From positions 4,678,001-4,742,000 of the forward strand of contig CM048575.1 in the NCBI GenBank assembly GCA_026413225.1: DNA of 64,000 bases, given 5' to 3'. Source of the stretch: Otis tarda. Its lineage: Eukaryota; Chordata; Aves; Otidiformes; Otididae. Positions 26,544 to 36,958 of this stretch are shown one piece after another. The translations under genes and the position numbers were made by a program. A model generated the notes under the pieces. The model worked only from the letters and a program-made list of their open reading frames with translations, had not been told where the DNA came from and searched no databases. Each line of letters starts with the position of its first letter. The first letter of the stretch is position 1.

Positions 26544-29500
26544 ATGGGTGTTCTCCGCTGGCTCGCGGCCTCTGCGCTCTGCGTCGCCGTCTGGGGTGAG
26601 TCCCATGCCCCCCGCGGCACCGTCCCAACCGGGGACGCCCCAGGGGATGGGAGCTGGGGGCACTCAAGCTTTGGGTCTCGCCTCCCCGCTGCCGCGTCGC
26701 TGGGAACGTGGGGCGGAAAGGCTGGGGAAGTGGTTTCTCGCTTGTTGGGTCCCCGAATTTGCAGTTCCCCAAAGAGAGGGGATTTGGGGTGGGGTGGTGA
26801 CGAAGGGAGGGGAGAGAGGGACGCCTCAAGGGCTGGGAGGGGGTTAAAATAGGGCTAAACCGAGCCAGTCGGGCTTTAACGCGCTGACAAGCTCGAGCCA
26901 TTCCCTGCCTGCAAAAAGGAGGGGACAGGGGTGGCGAGGGGGGCACCGTGCCCCCACGGGACCCCCTTCCTGGGTGGACGTAAAGCTGAGCAGGGCTGCG
27001 GGGCTGCGGGATCCGTCCCGAGGCTGCTCCTCCTGCCCCAGGGAACCGTGCCCAGACCCAGACGGGCACCCGTGGGTCCCTACCAGCCCCAGGATTTGGG
27101 TGCAGAAGCAGAGCTAGGACTGGTCCCAGTTGCCCCGGGGCTGGGCACGGGACAGGCACCGCCGGCTCCTGGCTCCCGGTGAGGAGGAGGATGGTGAGGG
27201 AGGGAAAGGCCCGTCCTCAGCGACGGGCGTGTTGGCGTGGGGTTGCACAAGCCGGGAGCCCGCAGGGAAACTGGGAAGGTCACTGGGAGGTGCCAGGGAC
27301 TGGGCACCCCTCACCCGTGCCCTGCTTGTCGGGGGACAGCTTGGTTGCATCCCCTCCACCCACCTTGGAAACATCACCCAAAGCCACGGCCACCAGTTCT
27401 GGGGGGGCACTGCCTCCCGTGGGGACCCCACCCCACCAGCCGTGGGGGGGCACTGCCTCCCATGGGGACCCCACCCCACCAGCCCTGGGGTGGCGCGGAC
27501 CCTGGATCTGGCCCTGGGATGCTGTCAGCGCGTCGGCGTCCTTCGCGTGTGTCACCCGTGGGCTCGTGGAGCTGCTTTCAGCCCCCGCTCAGGAGGGGCT
27601 GCAGGGAAGGGGAGCGCTGGTTTGGGCAGCCCCCCGCCCCGATCGCCCTGTCCCCAGCTCGCCCACTCACCCCTGCCCCTCTCCTCCTTCCAGGACAGGA
27701 CCACGGGCTCTCCCGCTCGCCCCCTCAGTTCGGCTCCATCTACCACGTCCGAGGTAACGGGACCCCCGCAGCGCCCTTTGCCGGGGGGAGCGGAGGATGC
27801 TCAGCACCGGGCAGGACCAGGCCATCCCAGTGCCAAACTGGGGCAGCCTCCCACAGCCGGGTGCCTTCCCACAACCCGGCACCCATGGGGACAGCAGCTC
27901 GGGTCTGCATCCTCTGCGGGTGCTGGGGGGCTCGGGGAGGGATGTGGGGGTGCTGAGGCCTCGGGGCTGACCCGTGTCCTGCGCCGGGGACCCCCGCAGG
28001 CGTCATCAACCTGCCCTACGCTGAGATCGAGGAGCCCTTCGAAGCCTGGTACAACCTGACGGGAAACAAGAGCCGCATCCAGTACTACGGGGGTAAGCGG
28101 GTGGGCACCCGTCCGCTCGCCGCGCCGGTCCCAGCGCTGCGCGGGGGGAGGACGCGAGCGGGACCGCCGTGCCTCAGTTTCCCCTTCGCGCCGGCGCAGG
28201 GCAGGTGATAACCTACCAGCTGGCGGGGGTGAAGCCCTACGGGATACGGTACAAGATCACGCCGGAGACCACCGAGAAGGAGGTGAACACCAGAAAATGC
28301 TTCCAGCTGCCTGGCTCCGAGGAGGACGTGGTGAAGGCTCAGAGCGTCTTCCCCACCATTGACGGCTTCAAGGTGAGAAACGCCGCGGCCCCCATCCGAC
28401 CCGCGGCCCCGAGCCGCTTCCGGCCCTGGGCGAGGGGTGCTGGGCGGCTGGAGATGCTTCTCCCCATCCCAGGGGCTGCGGGGCGCTGGGACGGGTCAGG
28501 ACGTGCCCCCGCAGCCCGGGGCGCAGGGAGGGTCACTTCTCCACCCGGATCGGGGCCGGACTCCCGGCTCCTTTCCCAACCCTGGCAGCCGTGTTGGGAC
28601 GTGTCACGGCCCACACGAACACCGGTATTTTGGGATGGCTTGGGCAAGTCGCTGCACGGCGGCCCGGCTGCCGCCGGTCCCGGCCTCCGGCAGGACTGGG
28701 TGCAGCAGGAGGGGTGCAGCGGGTGGGAGACGGGGACACCAAGCTGCCACCAAACCAGACAGCGGGTCTGTCCTGTGCTGCACCCCGAATTCTTGCCACG
28801 CTTTCCGCCCCACACGCGGCTGCGGGGTAACGGCCACGTAGCCGCTGGATCCGGCCCCAGAGCCCGGCGCGGGCTGGTGCGAGGCGCTGTACGTGCGCTG
28901 GGAGGAAGGGGCTGGGTGGGAAGGAGCGAGTGCAGGGGGTGATGGGGGGGGTCTGCACCCTCCCTGACGCCGCATCCTCCAGTTCCTGCGGGAGGAGTAC
29001 TACCGGGGCCGGTACTGCGCCGTCTGGCAGAACGTCACCCGCTGGGCGCAGAAGAAGAACGTCTACACCCTGTGGGTGACCAACTCCAGCTGCGGGGTGG
29101 CCCCCGTCCACTACGAGATGCGGGGCTACAACAGCCTGCTGGGCTCCCACTACGACAAGTACGAGATCGCCTACACCGACTTCGACAACAGCTTCCCCCC
29201 CTCCGTCTTCGACCTCCCCGTCAACGGTGAGCTGGGTCGGGCCCCCCCGTCCGCTCTGCCGGCGGAGCTGGGGCTGACGCCGTCCCCTCCTCGCTCCCCA
29301 GAGACGAAGAAGTGCGGGGACTTGCCGGGGAGCGCGGCGGAGCACCGGGTGCTGGCCAACCCCATGGAGGACTTGGTGGGACGGCACCAGCCCTGGGCCC
29401 ACGAGGTCTTCCACCACTACCGCAGGCGTTTGGGGCGACGCTACGGCTCCGCGCGCGAGCTGGAGCACAGGCAGAGCGTCTTCGTGCACAACATGAGGTA

Positions 29501-31671
29501 CAGGCAGACGGGGGTGGGCCGCGCCGTCGCTGCGGCGGGAGGCGGCGTCAGCCAGCGCTGACGTCCTCCCCGCCTCGACGCCGCAGGTTCGTGCACTCCA
29601 AGAACCGCGCCGCGCTCTCCTACACGCTGGCGCTGAACCACCTGGCCGACCGCACGCCCCGGGAGCTGGCAGCCCTGCGGGGCCGCCGCCGCAGCGGGGT
29701 TCCCAACAACGGGCAGCCCTTCCCCACCCAGCTCTACGCCGGCCTCATCCTGCCCGAGAGCCTGGACTGGCGCATGTACGGTAGGCGCGGGGCTGTGCGG
29801 GGCCTCGCTGTCGAGGTGCTGCGGGGCCAGCGCGAAGCCACCCTGCTCCCCGCCACCGCGCTGCACCCGTGGGGCCGCGCTGTCCCACGGGACCCACATC
29901 TCCCTGCGGTCCCCGCTCCGCTCAGCAACTGGAAGATGGAGGAAGGGCTCGGCCGGTGCTTGGCCCTGGTTCAGTCTGGTGCCCCAGGGACAGATGTGAC
30001 ATCTGAAGCCACATCTGGCTTCCCCCAGGTCCCCATTAGCTGGGAGTGACACCCCCAGAGCCAGCCCCAACCCAAGGGCGGGGGTCCCGCAGGTTCACTG
30101 GTGCGTTCCCCTCCCAATTTGCACCTCTGGGAGCACAGCGAGCCCTCAACTCCTGCCTCAGTTTCCCTTCCGCCTGCCCTCATCCCCTCGGTGCCCCCCC
30201 AGCCCCTCACCCCCGCCCCGCCGTCCCCAGGCGCCGTGACCCCCGTGAAGGACCAGGCCGTCTGTGGGTCCTGCTGGAGCTTCGCCACGACGGGCGCCAT
30301 GGAGGGTGCCCTCTTCCTCAAGGTGGGAGCGGGGCCGCGCCCCACGGGGACAGCCGAGGCGCCCGGATGATGCCCGGCCCCATCCCGGCAGCGTGTCCCC
30401 CTCCACAGACCGGCGTGCTGACCCCCCTGTCCCAACAAGTCCTCATCGACTGCTCCTGGGGCTTCGGGAACTACGCCTGCGACGGGGGTGAGGAGTGGCG
30501 AGCCTACGAGTGGATCAAGAAACACGGCGGCATCGCCAGCACCGAGTCCTACGGCACCTACAAGGGGCAGGTGAGGGTCCCCCAGGTGTCGGGATGTGCC
30601 CCTCGGGGCTCTGGGGATGGGGACATCACCCTGTCCCCAAGACCCCTGGGCTCCCTGGGGTTTAAGCCAAGTCCCGGGGCTCAGCCGGGCGGTTTCGTCA
30701 CCGCGTGCCTCAGTTTCTCTTCTTGCAAAACAAGGCCAAGGCTCCTCCGCCCGTGGCTGGCACCACGGGTCCCTCCGGACCCTGGGGCACGGGGATGGAG
30801 CCGGGCTGCCTGGGGACAGGGAGGTGGCTGGGAGATGCAGCCACCCCGGGGCTGTGGGTGCGGAGCCAGCTCCCCGTCCCGCCTGTGGGTAACGCTGTGT
30901 CCCTGCAGCAACCGGGAAAACGTCCCCACCGTGGTGGGCGAGGGACGAGAGAGCGGTCAGAGCCGGGACGCTGCCGCAGGCCCAGTCCCAGGTCGTTCCC
31001 TGCACGGGGGCAGCCAGGGTGGGCAGGGTGTGAGGGGACCTGGGGGCTCGGGGTGACGCAGTGTCCCCCTCCCCGACCCTGGGTGCCGCAGAACGGCTTG
31101 TGCCACTACAACCAGTCTGAGATGTTGGCCAAGATCACCGGCTACGTCAACGTCACCTCGGGCAACATCACGGCGGTCAAAACCGCCATCTACAAGCACG
31201 GCCCCGTGGCCGTCAGCATCGACGCCTCGCACAAGACCTTCTCCTTCTACTCCAACGGCATCTACTACGAGCCCAAGTGCGGTGAGTGGGGCGGCACAGG
31301 GGGCACGGGACGCGCCGGGTGCCCACGGAGAGGCCAAGACACCCGAAACCTCCTCCTCGTTGTGGAGCATCCTGGGCAGGGGTGGAAGAGGGAACCGATG
31401 GGAGAGGCAGCCTCGGGAGCAGGGATGCTCTCCAGACAGGGATGCTCTCCGAGCGAGCAGTGTCCCCACGTCATCCCCTGCAGCGAACGAGTCGGGAACG
31501 CTGGACCACGCGGTGCTGGCCGTGGGCTACGGGGTCCTGCAGGGAGAGACGTACTGGCTCATCAAGAACTCCTGGTCCACCTACTGGGGCAACGACGGCT
31601 ACATCCTCATGGCCATGAAGGACAACAACTGCGGCGTGGCCACCGAAGCCACCTACCCCATCCTGGCCTGA
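26544..31671 (+). CDS. Papain-family cysteine protease, 26/29-kDa protease (CFAD)-like, copy 1
   Basis: Secreted C1A cysteine protease with a long N-terminal extension. Exons: 26544-26595, 27694-27753, 28000-28092, 28200-28372, 28983-29226, 29302-29497, 29587-29780, 30231-30322, 30409-30570, 31092-31281, 31484-31671 (TGA). They sum to 1644 bp, 547 aa, with AG/GT borders and continuous frame. The protein starts with a hydrophobic signal ([18 protein letters not shown]). Next comes a roughly 200-residue non-catalytic domain with NLTG and NVTR glycosylation sites, typical of the insect 26/29-kDa protease family and of the proteins annotated 'counting factor associated protein D-like'. Then follow an I29-type inhibitory propeptide (LNHLADRT) and the catalytic domain. 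Catalytic residues by count: Gln346, Cys352 in CGSCWSF, His494 in LDHAV, Asn514 in NSWSTYWG; all are intact. Mammals appear to lack this family. The exact biological substrate is unknown. Confidence 0.92.
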
Positions 31672-31801
31672 GCCACCTCCCAGCTCGGCGGGAGAGCCCT
31701 TGGTGACCTTTTGGCACCCATCCCTGGCTCAGCCCCTCAGGAGGAAGCTGGGGACGTGGTGGGACAGGGGGGCTGGATGGGGACCCAGCGGTGATCTTGC
31801 C

Positions 31802-31807
31802 AATAAA
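31802..31807 (+). terminator. Polyadenylation signal of protease copy 1
   Basis: AATAAA 131 bp after the TGA stop, in the context CCAATAAAGCC. It is the only hexamer close to the stop and gives a compact 3' UTR. Confidence 0.8.
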
Positions 31808-33000
31808 GCCCCTGGAGAAGGACTGGTTTGCGTCTACCGGAGGGATTCGATTTCTGCTGAGACGAGAAATTCCTGGCGCAGGGTGTCGGGGAAGCGGGGC
31901 GGTGGGGGGCATCCACCCTCTGCCCCACTGCCCGGGTCCCTGTTGTGGCTACGGGTTGGGACGTCACCGGCGGTGTTTGCCGATGCCGTGAGCCAGCGCC
32001 GCTCCCCTCCAAGGAAAGGCGTTTTGCACCGCGGCCGTGGCTCGGCTGGGTGCTCCCAGTTTGGCCCCCGGCCCTCCTGGGGAGAGCGGGGTGGGTGCAG
32101 GGGGGTCCTGCCGACGGGGTGGGGAGGTCTCTCCGCTCTGACCCTGGTGGTCTCCCACCTTGCCCGTGGCAAGACGCATGGTGGTGGGTCCCTGGGGAGG
32201 GGTGTCAGCCCAGCTCGGCACCCAGGGGCGCAGCAGGATGGGGCCCGGTTCGTCCCCGCTGGCGCGTGCAGCCAGCCCTTATCGGCTTTGTTTGGGGCTC
32301 GTGCGGCCCCGCGGGCGCTCGCCGTCGCCTTGGGCTGGGGGCCAGCTGGACGCGCGGCAAGCGGGAGGGGTGAAGGCCGCTCTGCCGCGGCGACGGTGCC
32401 GCTCTCCTCCCTGGATCTGCTTTGTCCGTGGAGCTCCTGACGTTTCATCCCCATCTTCCCCCTTTTCCCAATTAAACCCCCGCTAATTGCAGTTCTGGGC
32501 CTGCCCCGATGGGGTATCAAGGATGCGGGGATGCAGATGGCACCCATCTCCCCACAGCTTCCCAGTGCTGGGTTTGGTGGGGAAGCCTTGGCTCCTGTCC
32601 CAGGGGGGCAGGGAGCCCCCAGAGGGATTTTTGGGGGGCCGGGCAGGGTCCCACCACACCTCCTTGCCCCCGGGGTTTTGCTGACGCAGCAAAGCCTGGC
32701 TGCGAGCTGCCACGCGGGGTGGGTGGGAGCGCAGGGACGCCCCTGGCACCCACCACCGCCCCCCCCAATCTATGGGGCATCCATTTTCTCCCCAGGGAAC
32801 GGCCCTGCCGTGGGGTACCAGTGCCCACAGGGGTCTGGGTCCCACCCCGCTCCCCTCGCCCCAAGCCCCGCCAGCACGCAGCGTCGGCACCCACCCCGGC
32901 GTGGGTGCGAAAGGCACCCATGGGTGCTGATGGGGGGGCAACATAAAGCCACGCCTCCCCCTTGGTCCAGCCCCATCCCAGGGCAGGACGAGGCTTCGCC
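31808..33000. other. Spacer between the two protease genes
   Basis: About 1.2 kb of GC-rich sequence without exon-like signals or recognisable repeats. The genes are head-to-tail. Confidence 0.6.
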
Positions 33001-33090
33001 CGTTGGCTGCCGGCCGCTCCCTGCCCACCCACCAGCCGTATTTAAGCCACCCATGGGTGCAGGGTCGCAGTGTGGGCTGGGGTCTGCAGG
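33001..33090 (+). promoter_or_regulatory. Core promoter of cysteine protease copy 2
   Basis: A CGTTGGCTG (imperfect inverted CCAAT) at 33001 is followed 36-40 bp later by a TATA-like CGTATTTAAGCC (about 33038-33049). The ATG is at 33091, which leaves a 5' UTR of roughly 20 bases. Spacing parallels copy 1. Confidence 0.45.
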
Positions 33091-36000
33091 ATGGAGGGGC
33101 TGGGGTGGTGGCCGCTGCTGCTTCTGGGGGCTGCCGCGCTGCCGGGTGAGCACCCACCCTGCCTCAGCTTCGGGGGACGGAGGCTGTACCCCCAGCACGG
33201 GGTGACGCCACCACGTCCCTTAGCCCGAGCGCCCAGGAGAGGGGGGGAACTGGCAGCACAAAGGGGTTTGGGGTTTTTATTTTCCTTCCAGGAGCAGAGA
33301 GCAAAGCTCTTCTGGAGACACCCACGTTTGGAGACATCTACCACGTCACAGGTACCGCTCGGGGATGGGGTGCCCCTCTGGGACGCTGCCCAGAGGGGTC
33401 CTGCCCCTTCAGCCACCCGATGTGCCCAAGCCGAGGGGGCTCCAACTCCCCCCGCGAAACCCAGGGGGCTGGGGCGTGTCGCTGCCGTGAGGTGACACCG
33501 TGAGGTGACACCGAGGGGTCGCAGGGTGCTCCTCACCTTCCCCGCGCTCCCCTCCCAGCCACAGGCTCGGGGCAGGGGGGACAGGATATGTCCCTGGGGC
33601 TCAGCCCCTCGCAGGCCCCTCACCATGTCTGGCCCCTGTGTCCCCGCAGGAGTCATCAGCCTGCCCTACGCGGAGATCAGGGAGCCCTTCGAAGCCTGGT
33701 ACAACCTCACCGGGGGGAAGAGCCGCATCGAGTACTACGGCGGTGGGTGCTCAAAGGGGTCCATCCCCCCCCAACCCCTCACCACCCCCTTCCTTCTGCT
33801 CCAGGACCCCCAGGTGCCTCAGCGAAGCCCTGGGAGCCACCACCACGCCAGGACCCAAAGGCTTGGCTTGACCTTAGGCGCTGTCCCCATCCCCAGGCCA
33901 AGTGGTCACCTACCAGTTTGGCTCCATCGAGCCCTTTGGCGCCAGCTTCAAGGTGACGCCGGAGACCACGGAGACGGAGGTCAACGTCCGCAAGTGCTTC
34001 CGCATCAACGGCACCGACGGGGACCTCGTCGCCCCGCAGAGCGTCTTCCCCAGCCTGGAGAACTTCAAGGTGAGCTCCAGGCAGGGTCCCCGAGGATGCA
34101 GGACGGGGCAGGGGAGGGGACAAGGGATCCCCACGGGTATGGGGTGTCAGATGGCTGCGTCCCTGCGAGGGCAAAGCAGCCTTCTCTGGCCGAGAACGGG
34201 AAAACGCGGGATGCGGCCGTGGGTGATGGAGGTGGAGGGGTTGCACCCAGCCGGGCACGGCGCAGGATGCGGCGCCATCCCTGCAGGGCTGCCCCAGCCC
34301 ATGGGGGGCGCGGTGCCGGTGTGGCGCGGCGGTCCCTGACGCGCGCCGTGCCCAGCGGGTGCGGGAGGAGCGTTTCCGCGGGCAGCGCTGCGCCGTCTGG
34401 CAGAACGTCTCCTACTGGGGCCGCAAGAAGAACGTCTACACGCTGCGGGTGGGCGGCTCGGCCCGCGGCCCCGTGCCGCTGCACTACGAGGTGCGCGGCT
34501 TCAACAGCCTCCTGGGCTCCCACTACGACAAGTACGAGATCGACTACTCCTCCTTCGGCCACCGCTTCTCCCCCAGCGTCTTCCGTCTCCCCGAGGGTGA
34601 GCGTCCTCGCCCACCCCACAGCCCGGGCCGCGGCCGGTGCCGCCGCCGAACGTTCCATCTTTTAAATCTGTTTTCTTTTTCTTTGTATTTTTTTTTTTCT
34701 TTTTAAGAGCATGATAATTTGGGTGAATTGGTTTGGCTGGGAAAAAAATCAGGGGAGAAATGTAATTAATTAACAGCTGGGGCGATGCGGGTGCTTCCCC
34801 AGTGCTGGCTCCTCCACGCGGGAGCGCAGGGGGCCAGGTGGGACAGCAGGTTTTGGGGACCTGGCTCTGGAAGCGCACGCGGATGCAGCTCCCCCTCACC
34901 GACGTGCCTATACGGGACGGCTGGCCCCAAAGGTTTTTGGGGTGATGGGGGAGCCCGGCCCGGCTCAGGAGGCGTCAGCCGCCCTCCGTGCCTCGTGGCA
35001 GGGGTGCAGTGCGAGCAGTGGCCCGCGGCCGGCCCCGAACACCGCATCGTGGCCAACCCCATGCAGGAGTTTGTGGGGAGGGCGCCGGAGACGGATCACG
35101 TCCACCACCGCCTCTTCCACCGCTACAAGGAGCGGTTCGGGAAGAGCTACGGCAGCGAGGAGGAGCACGAGAATCGCAAACGCGCCTTCATCCATAACAT
35201 GCGGTACGGGATGGCGGGGGGTGGGCTGGGTTGGGGTGGGGGGTGCTCAGGGATGGGGTCCCCCGCTCCCCTCTCGCAGCGTCCCCGCTCTGCCGCAGGT
35301 TCGTGCACTCCAAGAACCGCGCTGCGCTCTCCTACACGCTGGCGCTGAACCACCTGGCCGACCGCACGCCCCGGGAGCTGGCAGCCCTGCGGGGCCGCCG
35401 CCGCAGCGGGGTTCCCAACAACGGGCAGCCCTTCCCCACCCAGCTCTATGCCGGCCTCATCCTGCCTGAGAGCCTGGACTGGCGGCTCTACGGTGAGGAG
35501 GGCACCGGCCGCACCGGCGCGCGAGCCCGGAGCGTGCACGAGGCTGGGGGTCACCGGGGTTTGTGTGGGGACGGCCAGCATCCTCCGCTGCTCTGTTAAC
35601 GTCCCCACTCCGCCGTCCCCAGGCGCCGTGACCCCCGTGAAGGACCAGGCCGTCTGCGGGTCCTGCTGGAGCTTCGCCACGACGGGCGCCATGGAGGGTG
35701 CCCTCTTCCTCAAGGTGGGAGCGGGGCCGTGCCCCACGGGGACAGCCGAGGCGCCCGGATGATGCCCGGCCCCATCCCGGCAGCGTGTCCCCCTCCACAG
35801 ACCGGCGTGCTGACCCCCCTGTCCCAACAAGTCCTCATCGACTGCTCCTGGGGCTTCGGGAACTACGCCTGCGACGGGGGCGAGGAGTGGCGAGCCTACG
35901 AGTGGATCAAGAAACACGGCGGCATCGCCAGCACCGAGTCCTACGGGCCCTACCTGGGGCAGGTGAGGGCGGCAGCACCGCTCGGGGAGGGGGCTGCAGT

Positions 36001-36771
36001 GCCACCTTCCCAATCCTCCCCTCAGCGCTCTCCCAAATCGGCCATCAGCCCTTTGGCGGTGGATGGAGGCCCTACTTCGGTTTACGGATGCTGCACCCGA
36101 GCTGCGCCGCTCCCTCCTTCCCCCTCTCCGGGGTGGGTCGGACATCACCGCCTGCCCCAGGACCCCGGTGCCACCACAGCTTTCCATCCTCCGCCCCCAG
36201 AACGGCTACTGCCACTGCAACGAGTCGGAGCCGGTGGCCCAGCTCGCCGGCTACGCCAGCGTGGAGCCGGGCAGCGCCGCGGCGCTGAAAGCCGCACTGG
36301 TCAAGCACGGCCCCGTGGCGGTCAACATCGACGCCTCGCACAAGTCCTTCGCCTTCTACGCCAACGGCGTCTACGAGGAGCCCCGCTGCGGTGAGTCCAG
36401 TCCACCCAGGATGCTCCGCGTCCCGCTCACTGGGGCTGGGACGGGGAAAAACATCTGCAGGGTGGGATTTACCTCCCCGCTAAGCTCCCGGCTGGGGGAT
36501 ACGGGGCCCCTCGCTGTGTTGGGAATGGCCTCCAGCTGTAAGGGATGGGGACTGAAATGGCTCCGTTTTCTCCTCCCACCCAGGAAACGAGACGTCGGCG
36601 CTGGACCACGCGGTGCTGGCCGTGGGCTACGGGGTCCTGCACGGCAAGAGCTACTGGCTCATCAAGAACTCCTGGTCCACGTACTGGGGCAACGACGGCT
36701 ACATCCTCATGGCCATGAAGGACAACAACTGCGGCGTGGCCACCGCTGCCTCCTTCCCCATCCTGGCCTGA
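33091..36771 (+). CDS. Papain-family cysteine protease, 26/29-kDa protease (CFAD)-like, copy 2
   Basis: Tandem paralogue of the gene at 26544-31671, with the same 11-exon structure and phases. Exons: 33091-33145, 33292-33351, 33650-33742, 33897-34069, 34356-34596, 35002-35203, 35299-35492, 35623-35714, 35801-35962, 36201-36390, 36584-36771 (TGA). Total 1650 bp, 549 aa. The signal peptide is [19 protein letters not shown]. The N-terminal extension, propeptide (LNHLADRT) and catalytic domain follow, with Cys354, His496 and Asn516 by count. No frame break or missing catalytic residue is seen. Exons 7-9 and much of exon 11 are almost identical in DNA to copy 1, while exons 1-6 and 10 have diverged clearly. 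Copy 2 ends the segment after YGPYLGQ in a different sequence (NGYCHCNES) from copy 1 (NGLCHYNQS). Confidence 0.92.
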
Positions 36772-36952
36772 CGGGACGTGGCCCCACCTGTGCCCTGTCC
36801 CCTCCATGTCCTCCTGGGCCGCCCCAGGTGGAGGGGGGGCTGGCAGAGGGATGCGGGGCCCCAGGAGGTGGTTGTGGGGCAGAGGCAGGCAGCTCAGCTG
36901 GGAGGTGGGAGGATGCTCCCAGCCCCTCGAGGAGGAATTTTACCATTTTGGC

Positions 36953-36958
36953 AATAAA
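36953..36958 (+). terminator. Polyadenylation signal of protease copy 2
   Basis: AATAAA 182 bp after the stop, in GGCAATAAAAGCCC, similar to the signal of copy 1. Confidence 0.8.
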
